A stretch of DNA of 24,313 bases from DATMNI01 sp035570275. Its GTDB lineage: Bacteria > Acidobacteriota > Terriglobia > Bryobacterales > Bryobacteraceae. A program made the translations under genes and the position numbers. Under the pieces are notes generated by a model, which had not been told where the DNA came from, did no database searches, and saw nothing but the letters and a program-made list of their open reading frames with translations. Position 1 is the first letter of the stretch. Every line of letters starts with the position of its first letter. This document shows positions 1 to 6,376 of the stretch, one piece after another. The stretch is from NCBI GenBank assembly GCA_035570275.1, contig DATMNI010000447.1, positions 1-24,313 on the forward strand. Direction: 5' to 3'.

Positions 1-329
1 TCATGAGCACCGATGACGGCAAGGTGATGGCGGACCTGCCGATCGGTGAGAGCGTTGACGCTACCAAGATCGACAACGGCCAGGCGTTTGCAAGTTGCCG
101 CGACGGCACGCTCACGGTGGCCGGCGAGACGTCGCCCGGAAAGTTCGAGATCGTGCAGACCGTGAAAACGCGCCCGGGTGCGAGAACGATGGGCCTTGAT
201 CCAACCACGCGCAGGATCTATCTGCCCACCGCGGAATTTGAAGAGCCCAAGCCCGGATCGGGAGGCCGCGCCGCCATGAAGCCGGGCACATTCATGATCA
301 TCGTGGTGGCACGTCACGCCGCACCGTAG
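1..329 (+). CDS. C-terminal end of a YncE/YVTN-type beta-propeller protein (partial)
   Basis: This is the 3' end of a gene that begins left of the window; the frame is open to the first base. The visible ~108 residues contain blade-like segments such as 'DGKVMADLPIGESVDATKID' and 'GARTMGLDPTTRRIYLPTAEF', which resemble the repeats of YncE/YVTN-family seven-bladed propellers ('...ALDPKTHRIYV...'). Members of this family are usually secreted or periplasmic, and the substrate is normally unknown. The Met at position 3 is inside a blade and is unlikely to be the real start. The gene ends just before a two-hairpin repeat. Family assignment is fairly safe; function cannot be given. Confidence 0.7.
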   Translation, partial: MSTDDGKVMADLPIGESVDATKIDNGQAFASCRDGTLTVAGETSPGKFEIVQTVKTRPGARTMGLDPTTRRIYLPTAEFEEPKPGSGGRAAMKPGTFMIIVVARHAAP

Positions 330-346
330 CGGACGTGCCGTCTGCT

Positions 347-389
347 TGTGGGGCAGGTTGTTAACCTGCGGCGGATTGGTAATCCGCTC
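347..389 (+). repeat. Two-hairpin intergenic repeat, copy 1
   Basis: Two adjacent short palindromes: GCAGGTT-GTT-AACCTGC, then GCGGATT-GGT-AATCCGC, preceded by TGTGGG. The same composite recurs at 2156-2197, 5086-5127 (inverted) and 12090-12132, with a half copy at 2243-2268. It lies between the convergent ends of the propeller gene and the esterase gene. It resembles REP/BIME-type elements; there is no T-run after it, so it is not a canonical intrinsic terminator. Confidence 0.85.
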
Positions 390-431
390 CCGCGATGCGA
401 AGCGAGCCGGCGTTGGCGGCGTGCGCGCGCA

Positions 432-2090
432 CTATTGGACCAGGTCAATGCTGGCGATGGTCCGCGAACCGGTGCGCCATTGGTTCACCACCTTACCCTT
501 GGCGTCGACTTCGATAATCCGCCGCCCCGTATAATCGTTGATCAGAATTCCGCCCTCCGGCAGGAGCGCAAATCCCGAAGTCCAGCCCATCTGGACGGCC
601 GGGTCCGCACCCCCGATGCTGCGGACAATCTTTCCGGAGCCATCGACCTCTACCAGTTCTCCGGGATCTGAAAGGCTCATTACGGTGTTGCCATTCGCCA
701 GCCGGCGTCCCATGTAAAGCTTGCGGTTCTTGCCGTTCGGCGCCTGCCATTGCCAGACGATATTTCCGCCCTGGTCGACTTCGATTAATTTGCCCTCGGC
801 CTCGACCGCAATCAGCGTGGTGCCCTGGTCCGTGCGGTGCGCATTGCGCGACCGCATATTGGCCAGGTCCGGGTTTTCGTATTTCCAGACAACTCGCTTG
901 CCGGCCGTCACTTCAATCACTTTCCCCAGTCTGGCGTCGCTGATCAACGTGTTGCCGTTGGGGAGGCGTTGCGCGGCGATGGGGTGTTCCAGCCCCTCCG
1001 AATAGGTCCAAACTTCTTGGTGCTCGCCGTCGATTTCGACCACCTTCTTCTGTGGATTGATGGTGAAGAGCACATGACGGTTTGGGAGCGCCTGCACATC
1101 ATGCCCGTGATCGTTAGGCGTCTTCCAGAGCACTCTGGCAGATGGCCATTCGATCTCCGCTATCTCGCCGTTGGGTCCGTGATCGGAAATCAGCAGCGTG
1201 TGGTGAACCGGCTTCGGCTTCAGGTATTTGTCGAACCACGCCAGGGCGCGATTGTCGGCGCGCTCGGCATCGGCGCCCTTGAAGCCGTGACCCGCGCCGG
1301 CGATGGTTTCAAGCTCCGCCGGCACGCCCGCGGCGATCAGCCGTTCAACGATCCACAACGACTGCTCGTAGGCTACGTAGTTGTCCGCCGTGCCGTGGAT
1401 CGCCAGGACTGGCGCGGCATTGGGAGTGACCCAGTTGAGCGGGCTGGCGCGAATGTGGGCCAGCCGCTCATGGTCCAGATCGCCCCCGAGAAACTTCGGC
1501 AGGACTTCGGCGGCGTCGACCGATTTGGAATATGACTGGGTGAAGTCCGTCGGTCCATACTCGTCCACAACGCATTGCACGGCACTCGATTGATCGCGAT
1601 TGGGGCCGGAACCTTCGAACTCCTCCACACCGGCGGTGAGGCCGAGCATCAGCACGAGATGACCGCCGGCGCTTCCGCCCAGTGCGCCGATGTGGTTGGG
1701 GGCGAGGTTGTATTTCATCGTGTTGGCGCGGAGAAAGCGAACGGCGGCCTTGACGTCCTGCACGGCGGCTGGAAACTGATTGCGTGGTGAGAGCCGGTAA
1801 TTGACCGTGGCCGCGACATATCCACGCCCGGCGAGTTTGATGGCCAGTGGAATGTAACTCTCCTTGGCGCCGGCCCGGAAACCTCCGCCGTGCACCAGCA
1901 AAACTGCGGCACGAGGACTGTTGGAGGCCTCGCGCGGGCGAATGATATCGAGCGTCTGGCGGCCGCCGACAGCTGAATATTCAACCTCGCGATCGGCGAG
2001 GACGGTGTCCGGCATTTTGGAGGCGTCGGCGCCCTGGGCAAGCAGGGCACTGGAGGACGCCAGCCAGAAAATAAGGAAACGAGCGTGCAT
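432..2090 (-). CDS. Secreted alpha/beta-hydrolase (esterase) fused to a beta-propeller
   Basis: The 552-residue protein has a signal peptide (about 1-19). An alpha/beta-hydrolase domain follows (about 35-290) of the BD-FAE/hormone-sensitive-lipase type: oxyanion-hole HGGG at 67-70, nucleophile elbow GGSAGG with Ser140, acid Asp236 in IHGTADN and His268 in GAGHGF. From about 296 to the end there are repeated blades ('LPNGNTLISD', 'LANGNTVMSL', each followed by 'EVD..GK'), typical of PQQ/arylsulfotransferase-like propellers. The catalytic triad looks complete, so carboxylesterase activity, perhaps on acylated sugars, is likely; the propeller may bind substrate or surface polymer. The ATG at 2090 is chosen because it follows the signal peptide logic and lies just after a strong promoter, with no Shine-Dalgarno sequence. 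Domain families are confident; the substrate is unknown. Confidence 0.88.
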   Translation of the reverse strand: MHARFLIFWLASSSALLAQGADASKMPDTVLADREVEYSAVGGRQTLDIIRPREASNSPRAAVLLVHGGGFRAGAKESYIPLAIKLAGRGYVAATVNYRLSPRNQFPAAVQDVKAAVRFLRANTMKYNLAPNHIGALGGSAGGHLVLMLGLTAGVEEFEGSGPNRDQSSAVQCVVDEYGPTDFTQSYSKSVDAAEVLPKFLGGDLDHERLAHIRASPLNWVTPNAAPVLAIHGTADNYVAYEQSLWIVERLIAAGVPAELETIAGAGHGFKGADAERADNRALAWFDKYLKPKPVHHTLLISDHGPNGEIAEIEWPSARVLWKTPNDHGHDVQALPNRHVLFTINPQKKVVEIDGEHQEVWTYSEGLEHPIAAQRLPNGNTLISDARLGKVIEVTAGKRVVWKYENPDLANMRSRNAHRTDQGTTLIAVEAEGKLIEVDQGGNIVWQWQAPNGKNRKLYMGRRLANGNTVMSLSDPGELVEVDGSGKIVRSIGGADPAVQMGWTSGFALLPEGGILINDYTGRRIIEVDAKGKVVNQWRTGSRTIASIDLVQ

Positions 2091-2097
2091 CGAGGCG

Positions 2098-2127
2098 ACT
2101 ATATCCGATATAGAGTGCGTCAGTCAA
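2098..2127 (-). promoter_or_regulatory. Sigma70-like promoter with overlapping palindrome, upstream of the esterase gene
   Basis: On the minus strand TTGACT (2122-2127) and TATAGT (2098-2103) are separated by 18 bp; each box matches the sigma70 consensus at 5 of 6 positions. The palindrome CTATAT-CGG-ATATAG (2099-2113) covers most of the -10 box and would suit a repressor. Only 7 bases separate the -10 box from the ATG at 2090, so the transcript would be leaderless or nearly so. Prediction only from sequence. Confidence 0.6.
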
Positions 2128-2155
2128 AGGGGTTCGCGATGTGCGCCGGGCGCCC

Positions 2156-2197
2156 AGGGGGCAGGTTGGCAAGCTGCGGCGGATTGGCAATCCGCCC
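2156..2197 (+). repeat. Two-hairpin intergenic repeat, copy 2
   Basis: Same composite as at 347: GCAGGTT-GGC-AAGCTGC followed by GCGGATT-GGC-AATCCGC. The first hairpin has one mismatch (AAGCTGC instead of AACCTGC), the second is perfect. It lies upstream of the esterase promoter. Confidence 0.85.
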
Positions 2198-2242
2198 GCC
2201 GGGAGTTGGCGCGCAGCCGAACTTCCGCAAGCGACTTTCGAG

Positions 2243-2268
2243 AGTGCGGCGGATTGGCAATCCGCCTG
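2243..2268 (+). repeat. Half copy of the two-hairpin repeat (second hairpin only)
   Basis: GTGCGGCGGATTGGCAATCC followed by GCC repeats the second hairpin of the copy about 70 bp upstream, without the first hairpin. Partial duplication next to a full copy suggests local duplication or decay of the element. Confidence 0.75.
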
Positions 2269-2288
2269 TCGCTTCGCCCAGCCTGCGG

Positions 2289-2492
2289 CTATTCCCCTCG
2301 ATCGGTGGCCTTCGCCTTGAGTTCGTACGCCGTACACGTCCGAACGGGCAGCCGCGGGTACTTCGAGAACCGGGAATCCTCGAATGATTTGCCGCATTGG
2401 TAGAAGACGGTACCGCGGTCGCTTCGAATCATGTGCGCGAAACAGCAATCCGCGCAAAGACCCGCATATGCTCGCGCCTCCTCGGTGTGCAT
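2289..2492 (-). CDS. Small four/five-cysteine protein, zinc-ribbon-like, unknown function
   Basis: A 67-residue protein with Cys13, Cys16, Cys17, Cys33 and Cys53 in the pattern CADCC...VFYQCGKS...RLPVRTCTAYE. The spacing CxxC-x16-C-x19-C would suit a small zinc-binding fold; the part 'SDRGTVFYQCG...DPRF-like...KYPRLPV' reads like a conserved short bacterial protein and not a random frame. The ATG at 2492 was chosen over a TTG 17 codons upstream; the upstream extension has no visible ribosome binding site. It diverges from the spermidine-synthase-like gene. I do not know its function. Confidence is moderate because it is short and lies beside repeats. Confidence 0.6.
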   Translation of the reverse strand: MHTEEARAYAGLCADCCFAHMIRSDRGTVFYQCGKSFEDSRFSKYPRLPVRTCTAYELKAKATDRGE

Positions 2493-2620
2493 TCCCGTAT
2501 TGTGGCAGACTGCATGATTTGCTATGCCCTCGCCGTTTTCCAACTCGACTATTACGGCGCTACCCTATGTCCTGGGAGCGACGGCCTTCCTGGCCCAAAA
2601 GGAAGAGGTAAGAGGTACAC

Positions 2621-3331
2621 GTGAAGAAATGGACTTCGGTCGATAAGACTCTCACACCTGACGGCAAAACGATCTCGTTGCATGAGCACGACGGCAGCTA
2701 TACCATTCGGGTCGACGGCGCTCAGCTCATGTCGACCCGCCAGCATGCCTCCGAGGAGAAAATAGCAGAGTTGGCTTGCGCGCATTTGAGAGGTAAACGC
2801 CGCGCGCGTGTTCTGATCGGCGGGCTAGGCTTCGGCTTCACCTTGAAGGCGTCCCTGGCAGCGCTTGCCGCTGACGCTACCGTGGTTGTGGCCGAGATCC
2901 TGGCCGCGGTCATCACCTGGAATCGAAACCCCTTCTTCAATCTTGCCGCGGACGCCATGGCCGATCCCAGGGTGATCGTCCTGCAACAAGATGTCGGCGA
3001 AGTGATACGCGCGGCGCGGCGCGGTTTCGACAGCATCATCCTTGATGTCGATAACGGGCCGATCGCGTTGAGCACGGCCGTCAACGATCGGCTCTACGAC
3101 TATGCAGGCCTGCAACGGGCTCGCACCGCCTTGCGGCCGGCGGGCTGCGTGGCCTTCTGGTCGGCGGCGCCCGATCCGGCATTCGAAAGACTCATGACCC
3201 GCGCCGGGTTCACGGTTGCTGTCGAGCGCTGCCGATCGCGCCCGAATGCCGGGGCACGGCATACGCTCTTTCTGGGCCGGATAGGTAAGCTCGGACCAAA
3301 TCAATCGGTTACAACCAGTGTTCGGCGCTAG
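2621..3331 (+). CDS. Spermidine-synthase-like protein (Rossmann methyltransferase fold)
   Basis: The 236-residue product has the glycine-rich nucleotide loop IGGLGFG (66-72), an acidic residue at the end of strand 2 (Glu92 in VVVAEI), Asp124 after strand 3, and LDVDNGP (141-147), corresponding to the DxxDPxGP-like motif of spermidine/spermine synthases (PF01564). It lacks the N-terminal beta-sheet of full polyamine synthases and is shorter than the usual ~280 residues, so it may be an aminopropyl- or methyltransferase-like relative and not a true SpeE. The start is GTG at 2621, preceded by AAGAGGT, which serves as ribosome binding site; no better start is seen. It appears to be a single-gene unit, ending against the convergent DUF3494 gene (a 4-base overlap of the ends). 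The reaction is not certain. Confidence 0.75.
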   Translation: MKKWTSVDKTLTPDGKTISLHEHDGSYTIRVDGAQLMSTRQHASEEKIAELACAHLRGKRRARVLIGGLGFGFTLKASLAALAADATVVVAEILAAVITWNRNPFFNLAADAMADPRVIVLQQDVGEVIRAARRGFDSIILDVDNGPIALSTAVNDRLYDYAGLQRARTALRPAGCVAFWSAAPDPAFERLMTRAGFTVAVERCRSRPNAGARHTLFLGRIGKLGPNQSVTTSVRR

Positions 3332-4062
3332 TCACGTGGTTTTCGCGCCGTCTGGATTGTAATAGCGTTGGCCTCTAAGGTAACCCCGCCATTTCGCGCC
3401 AGCGCTCTGCCGTCCAGCGTTCCGCCCGTGGCATTCGATATCGAAGTAAGCGCCAATATGGTTCCCTTCATTGAAGAGGTTGTACCCAGGGTGGCTGAAC
3501 TGCCCACTTGCCAAAAGACGTCGGCCGCGTCGGCGCCATCGCTCAGGATAACTCCGCTGCTGCTATTTACCGTTAGCCCGGACGCAATCTGGAAGACATA
3601 GATGCCTTTGCCGGCCAGAGTAACAGTTCCCGTTATCGCCAGAGTGGAGGTGGATTTATACAGGCCGGGAGTGAGAGTCCGCCCGCCTAAGTCTCCTGCC
3701 AGGCCGACTATATCTACCGCGGTCCTTCCAGCGGCGTCGTCATATGCGATGGTCAAGGAGGCTTGCGCGTGATGCGCCGCGGTGTCGCCGGCGTCTATGG
3801 TTCCGTTCACTACTCCAGGCCCAAACCCAGTGACCGCGGTGCCTGGCCAGACCCCAAAATCCCCGTTAACAACGCTCAAGCCCGTGTTGGTAACGGTGGT
3901 GCCGGCCAGAACCGCGAACTTCGCGGCCGATCCGAGATCTATCGTCTTCTGTGGCTGGGCTCTAGCCGCCGGGCAAAGAGTGAGTGCCGCACCGAGGAGA
4001 ACTAAGCTGGTGACACCCGCCGTGTGGCTGGTTGGCGACGGACCGGCCCTGACCGGGCTCAC
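3328..4062 (-). CDS. DUF3494 (ice-binding-like) secreted protein, start region possibly frameshifted
   Basis: After a signal peptide (cleavage near ARA-Q, residue ~35) the whole protein is one DUF3494/PF11999 domain. Characteristic stretches are DLGSAAKFAVLAGTTVTNTG, 'VVNGTIDAGD', 'YVFQIASGLTVNSSSGVIL', 'VFWQVGSSATLGT' and 'GRALARNGGVTLEANAI'. The family includes ice-binding beta-solenoids but also many adhesin- or matrix-like proteins of unknown function in non-polar bacteria, so antifreeze activity should not be assumed. The only start in frame is GTG at 4062 with no ribosome binding site. A good Shine-Dalgarno/ATG pair sits about 50 bp upstream in another frame, see the separate site and finding. 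The domain itself is intact. Confidence 0.82.
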   Translation of the reverse strand: MSPVRAGPSPTSHTAGVTSLVLLGAALTLCPAARAQPQKTIDLGSAAKFAVLAGTTVTNTGLSVVNGDFGVWPGTAVTGFGPGVVNGTIDAGDTAAHHAQASLTIAYDDAAGRTAVDIVGLAGDLGGRTLTPGLYKSTSTLAITGTVTLAGKGIYVFQIASGLTVNSSSGVILSDGADAADVFWQVGSSATLGTTSSMKGTILALTSISNATGGTLDGRALARNGGVTLEANAITIQTARKPRD

Positions 4063-4111
4063 CCGGGCGATACCAAGCTTCGCGGCGGGGAAAAGCTCAA
4101 ATAGGTTTGTT

Positions 4112-4130
4112 CATGTGATTCCTCACCCTC
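4112..4130 (-). promoter_or_regulatory. Strong ribosome binding site and ATG out of frame with the DUF3494 gene
   Basis: On the minus strand GAGGGTGAGG (4121-4130) is followed, after six bases, by ATG (4112-4114). That frame reads only Met-Asn-Lys-Pro-Ile then stop. Shifting by one base would join it to the open codons leading into the DUF3494 signal peptide. It is either the original start, separated by an indel, or a short leader peptide. Confidence 0.5.
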
Positions 4131-4679
4131 TTAATAGCAGTTCCGCGGCCAAAGCGTCTAAGATGGCAAATATTGGAAACTATATGTCTTCTTTCGCGAC
4201 AGCCCCCGCGGCACGGTAATCATGAGGATTCCGGCACCGCAGACATAGGCAAGCCATGGCGGCTCATGTTAACTCACATGCCGCCTCTCCCTCGAAAACT
4301 GCGCGCCCGGAGGGGACTTTTGAGATAGGTTCTTTCTGCGCCGCGACGTTACAAATCAAGTCAAGTTTACTCTACTGTTTTACACTAATATCCCAGAAAC
4401 GTTATATCGGGTGCCCTATCCAAGTCATATACATTGGTCTTACTGGCCGGCTTCGGACTGCCGGGCGGCAGATGGCTGATGGCGGCTGGAACCGAATGCG
4501 CCGCGCCTGGGTGGCATGTGCCGGGTGGGTCATTCCATACAACGCCTTCGGTGCAGGGAGGGCGCACTGGTGAAGCTTTCTTCGATCTGGAGACTTGGGT
4601 AAGCCTAGCTATTGGAACACTCTGCGGGCACATCCGCGGGCTTCCGTGCCTAAAAGAGGTAACAGCATCTGAAATTCTG
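4131..4679. other. Intergenic stretch without a supported gene
   Basis: Between the divergent DUF3494 gene and the metal-efflux operon. Open frames exist on both strands, but none has a plausible start or family-like sequence. There is a locally AT-richer part (about 4330-4450) and a small perfect hairpin CTGCC-GGGC-GGCAG (4458-4471) without a T-run. It probably carries regulatory DNA for the flanking genes; I see no clear operator for a copper regulator such as CueR, CsoR or CopY. Confidence 0.5.
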
Positions 4680-4707
4680 TTGCATATTCCGGCGATCCGT
4701 GTACAAT
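4680..4707 (+). promoter_or_regulatory. Candidate promoter of the metal-efflux operon
   Basis: TTGCAT (4680-4685) and TACAAT (4702-4707) with a 16 bp spacer. The -10 box matches at 5 of 6 positions, the -35 only at 3. It would start transcription about 4714, just ahead of the first gene of the operon. No alternative is clearly better. Confidence 0.4.
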
Positions 4708-4716
4708 GAAATTAAG

Positions 4717-5052
4717 GTGCGGACAGTTTCCAATTCGATCATGGCAGCGCTGGTGGTAGTGGCGCTGTTCTGGGGGAACTGCTTCTCCTGCCCGCAACTT
4801 TTGGCCGCACTGCAATCCCACCAACCGGCGCACGGATGCTGCCACAAGACCAAATCCACGTCCTCCGAGTGCCAGACGCAGGTGTTGAAGAGTTTCGTGA
4901 AGGCGGAACCCATCGTCACGGCGCCGGCGTTGCCGGTAGTGGCACGGTTCGTGGAATTGCCGGTAACGGCGGCTCTGGCCGATAGCTTCGTTTGTGTGGA
5001 AAAACACACACTGCCCGATTTGCTCTCGCTTCACTCTTCGTTTCGAATCTAG
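4717..5052 (+). CDS. Small Cys/His-rich secreted protein, first gene of the metal-efflux operon
   Basis: About 111 residues: a basic N-terminus, a hydrophobic segment (IMAALVVVALFWG), then Cys22, Cys25, His35, His39, Cys41, Cys42, His43 and Cys52, and a C-terminus ending LHSSFRI. The 'HGCCHK...C' cluster of soft ligands right after the export signal, and its position in front of cusC, suggest a periplasmic metal-binding or metal-sensing helper; this is inference, as I do not recognise a named family. Start options are GTG 4699, GTG 4717 and ATG 4741, none with a clear ribosome binding site. I take 4717 because it gives a positively charged signal peptide and lies after the predicted transcription start; 4741 is equally possible. 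The stop is about 30 bp before a two-hairpin repeat. Confidence 0.6.
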   Translation: MRTVSNSIMAALVVVALFWGNCFSCPQLLAALQSHQPAHGCCHKTKSTSSECQTQVLKSFVKAEPIVTAPALPVVARFVELPVTAALADSFVCVEKHTLPDLLSLHSSFRI

Positions 5053-5085
5053 GTTCATTCCGTAGCACACCAGCGGCTTAAAAGA

Positions 5086-5127
5086 GGCGGATTAGCAATC
5101 CGCCGCAGGTTAACAACCTGCCCCACA
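5086..5127 (-). repeat. Two-hairpin repeat, copy 3 (inverted), directly in front of cusC
   Basis: Reverse complement of the composite seen at 347: on the minus strand TGTGGGGCAGGTTGTTAACC continuing into TGC and GCGGATT-GCT-AATCCGC. It ends 10 bases before the start codon of the cusC homologue, so in the operon transcript the two hairpins lie between the first gene and cusC, next to the ribosome binding site. Confidence 0.88.
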
Positions 5128-5137
5128 GGCCACATGC

Positions 5138-6376
5138 GTGAGGGACATGAACTTTCAAAAATATCTTTGGACCGCAGCTCTCTGGCTGCCCGCCCAGGCC
5201 CAGCCGTTGCCGGACCTGGTGCAGGAAGCGCTGCGCGGCAATCGCGAAATTCTGGCGGCGCAGAAGAAATACGAGGCCGCCCGCCAACGGCCCGCTCAGG
5301 AAAGCAGCCTGCCCGACCCCATGGCCAGCCTGGGCTACAGCTCTAATGGCGGGCCGTATCCCGGCGCCGGCCTCGGGCGTGACGCCACCAGCAACATCGG
5401 CGTCATGGTCTCGCAGGAAATCCCATTCCCCGGCAAGCGCAAACTCCGCGGCGAGATCGCAGCCAAGGAGGCCGGCGCCGAATTTGAACAATACCTGGCG
5501 GTGCGGCTCAATGTAATCTCGCGGTTGAAGCAGGCGTACCACGAACTGCACCACGCCAACGCCGGCGTCCTGTTTGTTACCCGCTACCAGGACCTGCTGC
5601 GGAACATCCTGCGGATTTCCGAAGCGCGCTACTCCGTGGGCCGCGCCGCGCAGCAGGACATCTTCAAAGCCCAGACGCAGTTTTCCATTTTCCAAACACA
5701 GTTGCTGCGCTACCAGCAGGAACAGAGCACGCAGCAGATCGAAATCAACGCGCTGCTGAACCGGCCCCAGGGCGGGCTCATTGAGGTGCCGGAGGAGATG
5801 GAGGCGGGCGAGATTCCCGTCACCCTGGAAGAAATGCTGGCCAACGCCCGCACCAAGGCCCCGGCGCTGGCGCGCGAGCAGAAAATGGTGCAGCGCAACG
5901 AACTGGCCGCCAACCTGGCGCGCAAGGGCTTTTACCCCGACTACACGGTATCGGGCGGCTACTTCAACCAGGGCGCGATGCCGCCGATGTGGCAGTTCCG
6001 CGTGGATTTCAAGATCCCCGCCTGGCTGAGCAAGCAGCGCGCGGCCGTCACCGAACAGACCTTTGCGGTGAGCGAAGCGCGCCACAACTACGAAGCCGCC
6101 GACGTCGCAATCCAAGCGCAAATCCGCAACCAATACACGCTCGCCGAGACCGCCCGCAAGCTGGTGGAACTCTACCAGAAGGCCGTCATCCCGCAGGCGC
6201 AACTGGCGCTGGAATCCTCCATGGCCAGTTACGAAACCGGCTCGCTGGATTTCCTTTCCCTGTTTACGAATTTCATGAGCGTGGTGGATTACCAACTGAT
6301 GTACCACGAGGAGATTATGCAGTTTCACGTGGCGCTGGCCAAGCTGGAAGAACTGACCGGCATGGAGATCGAGTGA
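5138..6376 (+). CDS. cusC: Outer-membrane factor of a heavy-metal RND pump (CusC/CzcC, TolC family)
   Basis: The 412-residue product has a short signal peptide (cleavage near AQA-Q) and the duplicated TolC/OEP architecture (PF02321). Helical hairpins run about 24-210 and 228-412, with the typical 'LPDLVQEALRGNREILAAQK' opening and 'SQEIPFPGKRKLRGEIA' strand region. It should form the trimeric outer-membrane/periplasmic duct through which the CusA-CusB complex exports metal ions. Starts are GTG 5138 (AGG eight bases upstream) or ATG 5147 (GAGGG only two bases upstream, too close); I keep 5138. The stop overlaps the ATG of the next gene (TGATG), so translation is coupled. CusC is named from the context and the CusA specificity; the protein alone would only be called TolC family. 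Confidence 0.88.
   Translation: MRDMNFQKYLWTAALWLPAQAQPLPDLVQEALRGNREILAAQKKYEAARQRPAQESSLPDPMASLGYSSNGGPYPGAGLGRDATSNIGVMVSQEIPFPGKRKLRGEIAAKEAGAEFEQYLAVRLNVISRLKQAYHELHHANAGVLFVTRYQDLLRNILRISEARYSVGRAAQQDIFKAQTQFSIFQTQLLRYQQEQSTQQIEINALLNRPQGGLIEVPEEMEAGEIPVTLEEMLANARTKAPALAREQKMVQRNELAANLARKGFYPDYTVSGGYFNQGAMPPMWQFRVDFKIPAWLSKQRAAVTEQTFAVSEARHNYEAADVAIQAQIRNQYTLAETARKLVELYQKAVIPQAQLALESSMASYETGSLDFLSLFTNFMSVVDYQLMYHEEIMQFHVALAKLEELTGMEIE

Noticed and set aside
1981..2457. 158-codon minus-strand frame across the repeats at 2156-2268
   Set aside because: Includes the translated repeat (ADCQSAA, GGLPIRRSLPTCP) and overlaps the better supported small Cys protein in another frame.
4458..4471. 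Hairpin CTGCC-GGGC-GGCAG as terminator or riboswitch part
   Set aside because: Isolated 5-bp stem without T-run or conserved surroundings; likely chance in GC-rich DNA.
4256..4573. 105-codon plus-strand frame in the gap before the efflux operon
   Set aside because: No ribosome binding site, no recognisable domain, and composition unlike the neighbouring genes.
5078..6328. 416-codon minus-strand frame opposite cusC
   Set aside because: Antisense shadow with no family-like sequence; its end runs into the two-hairpin repeat.
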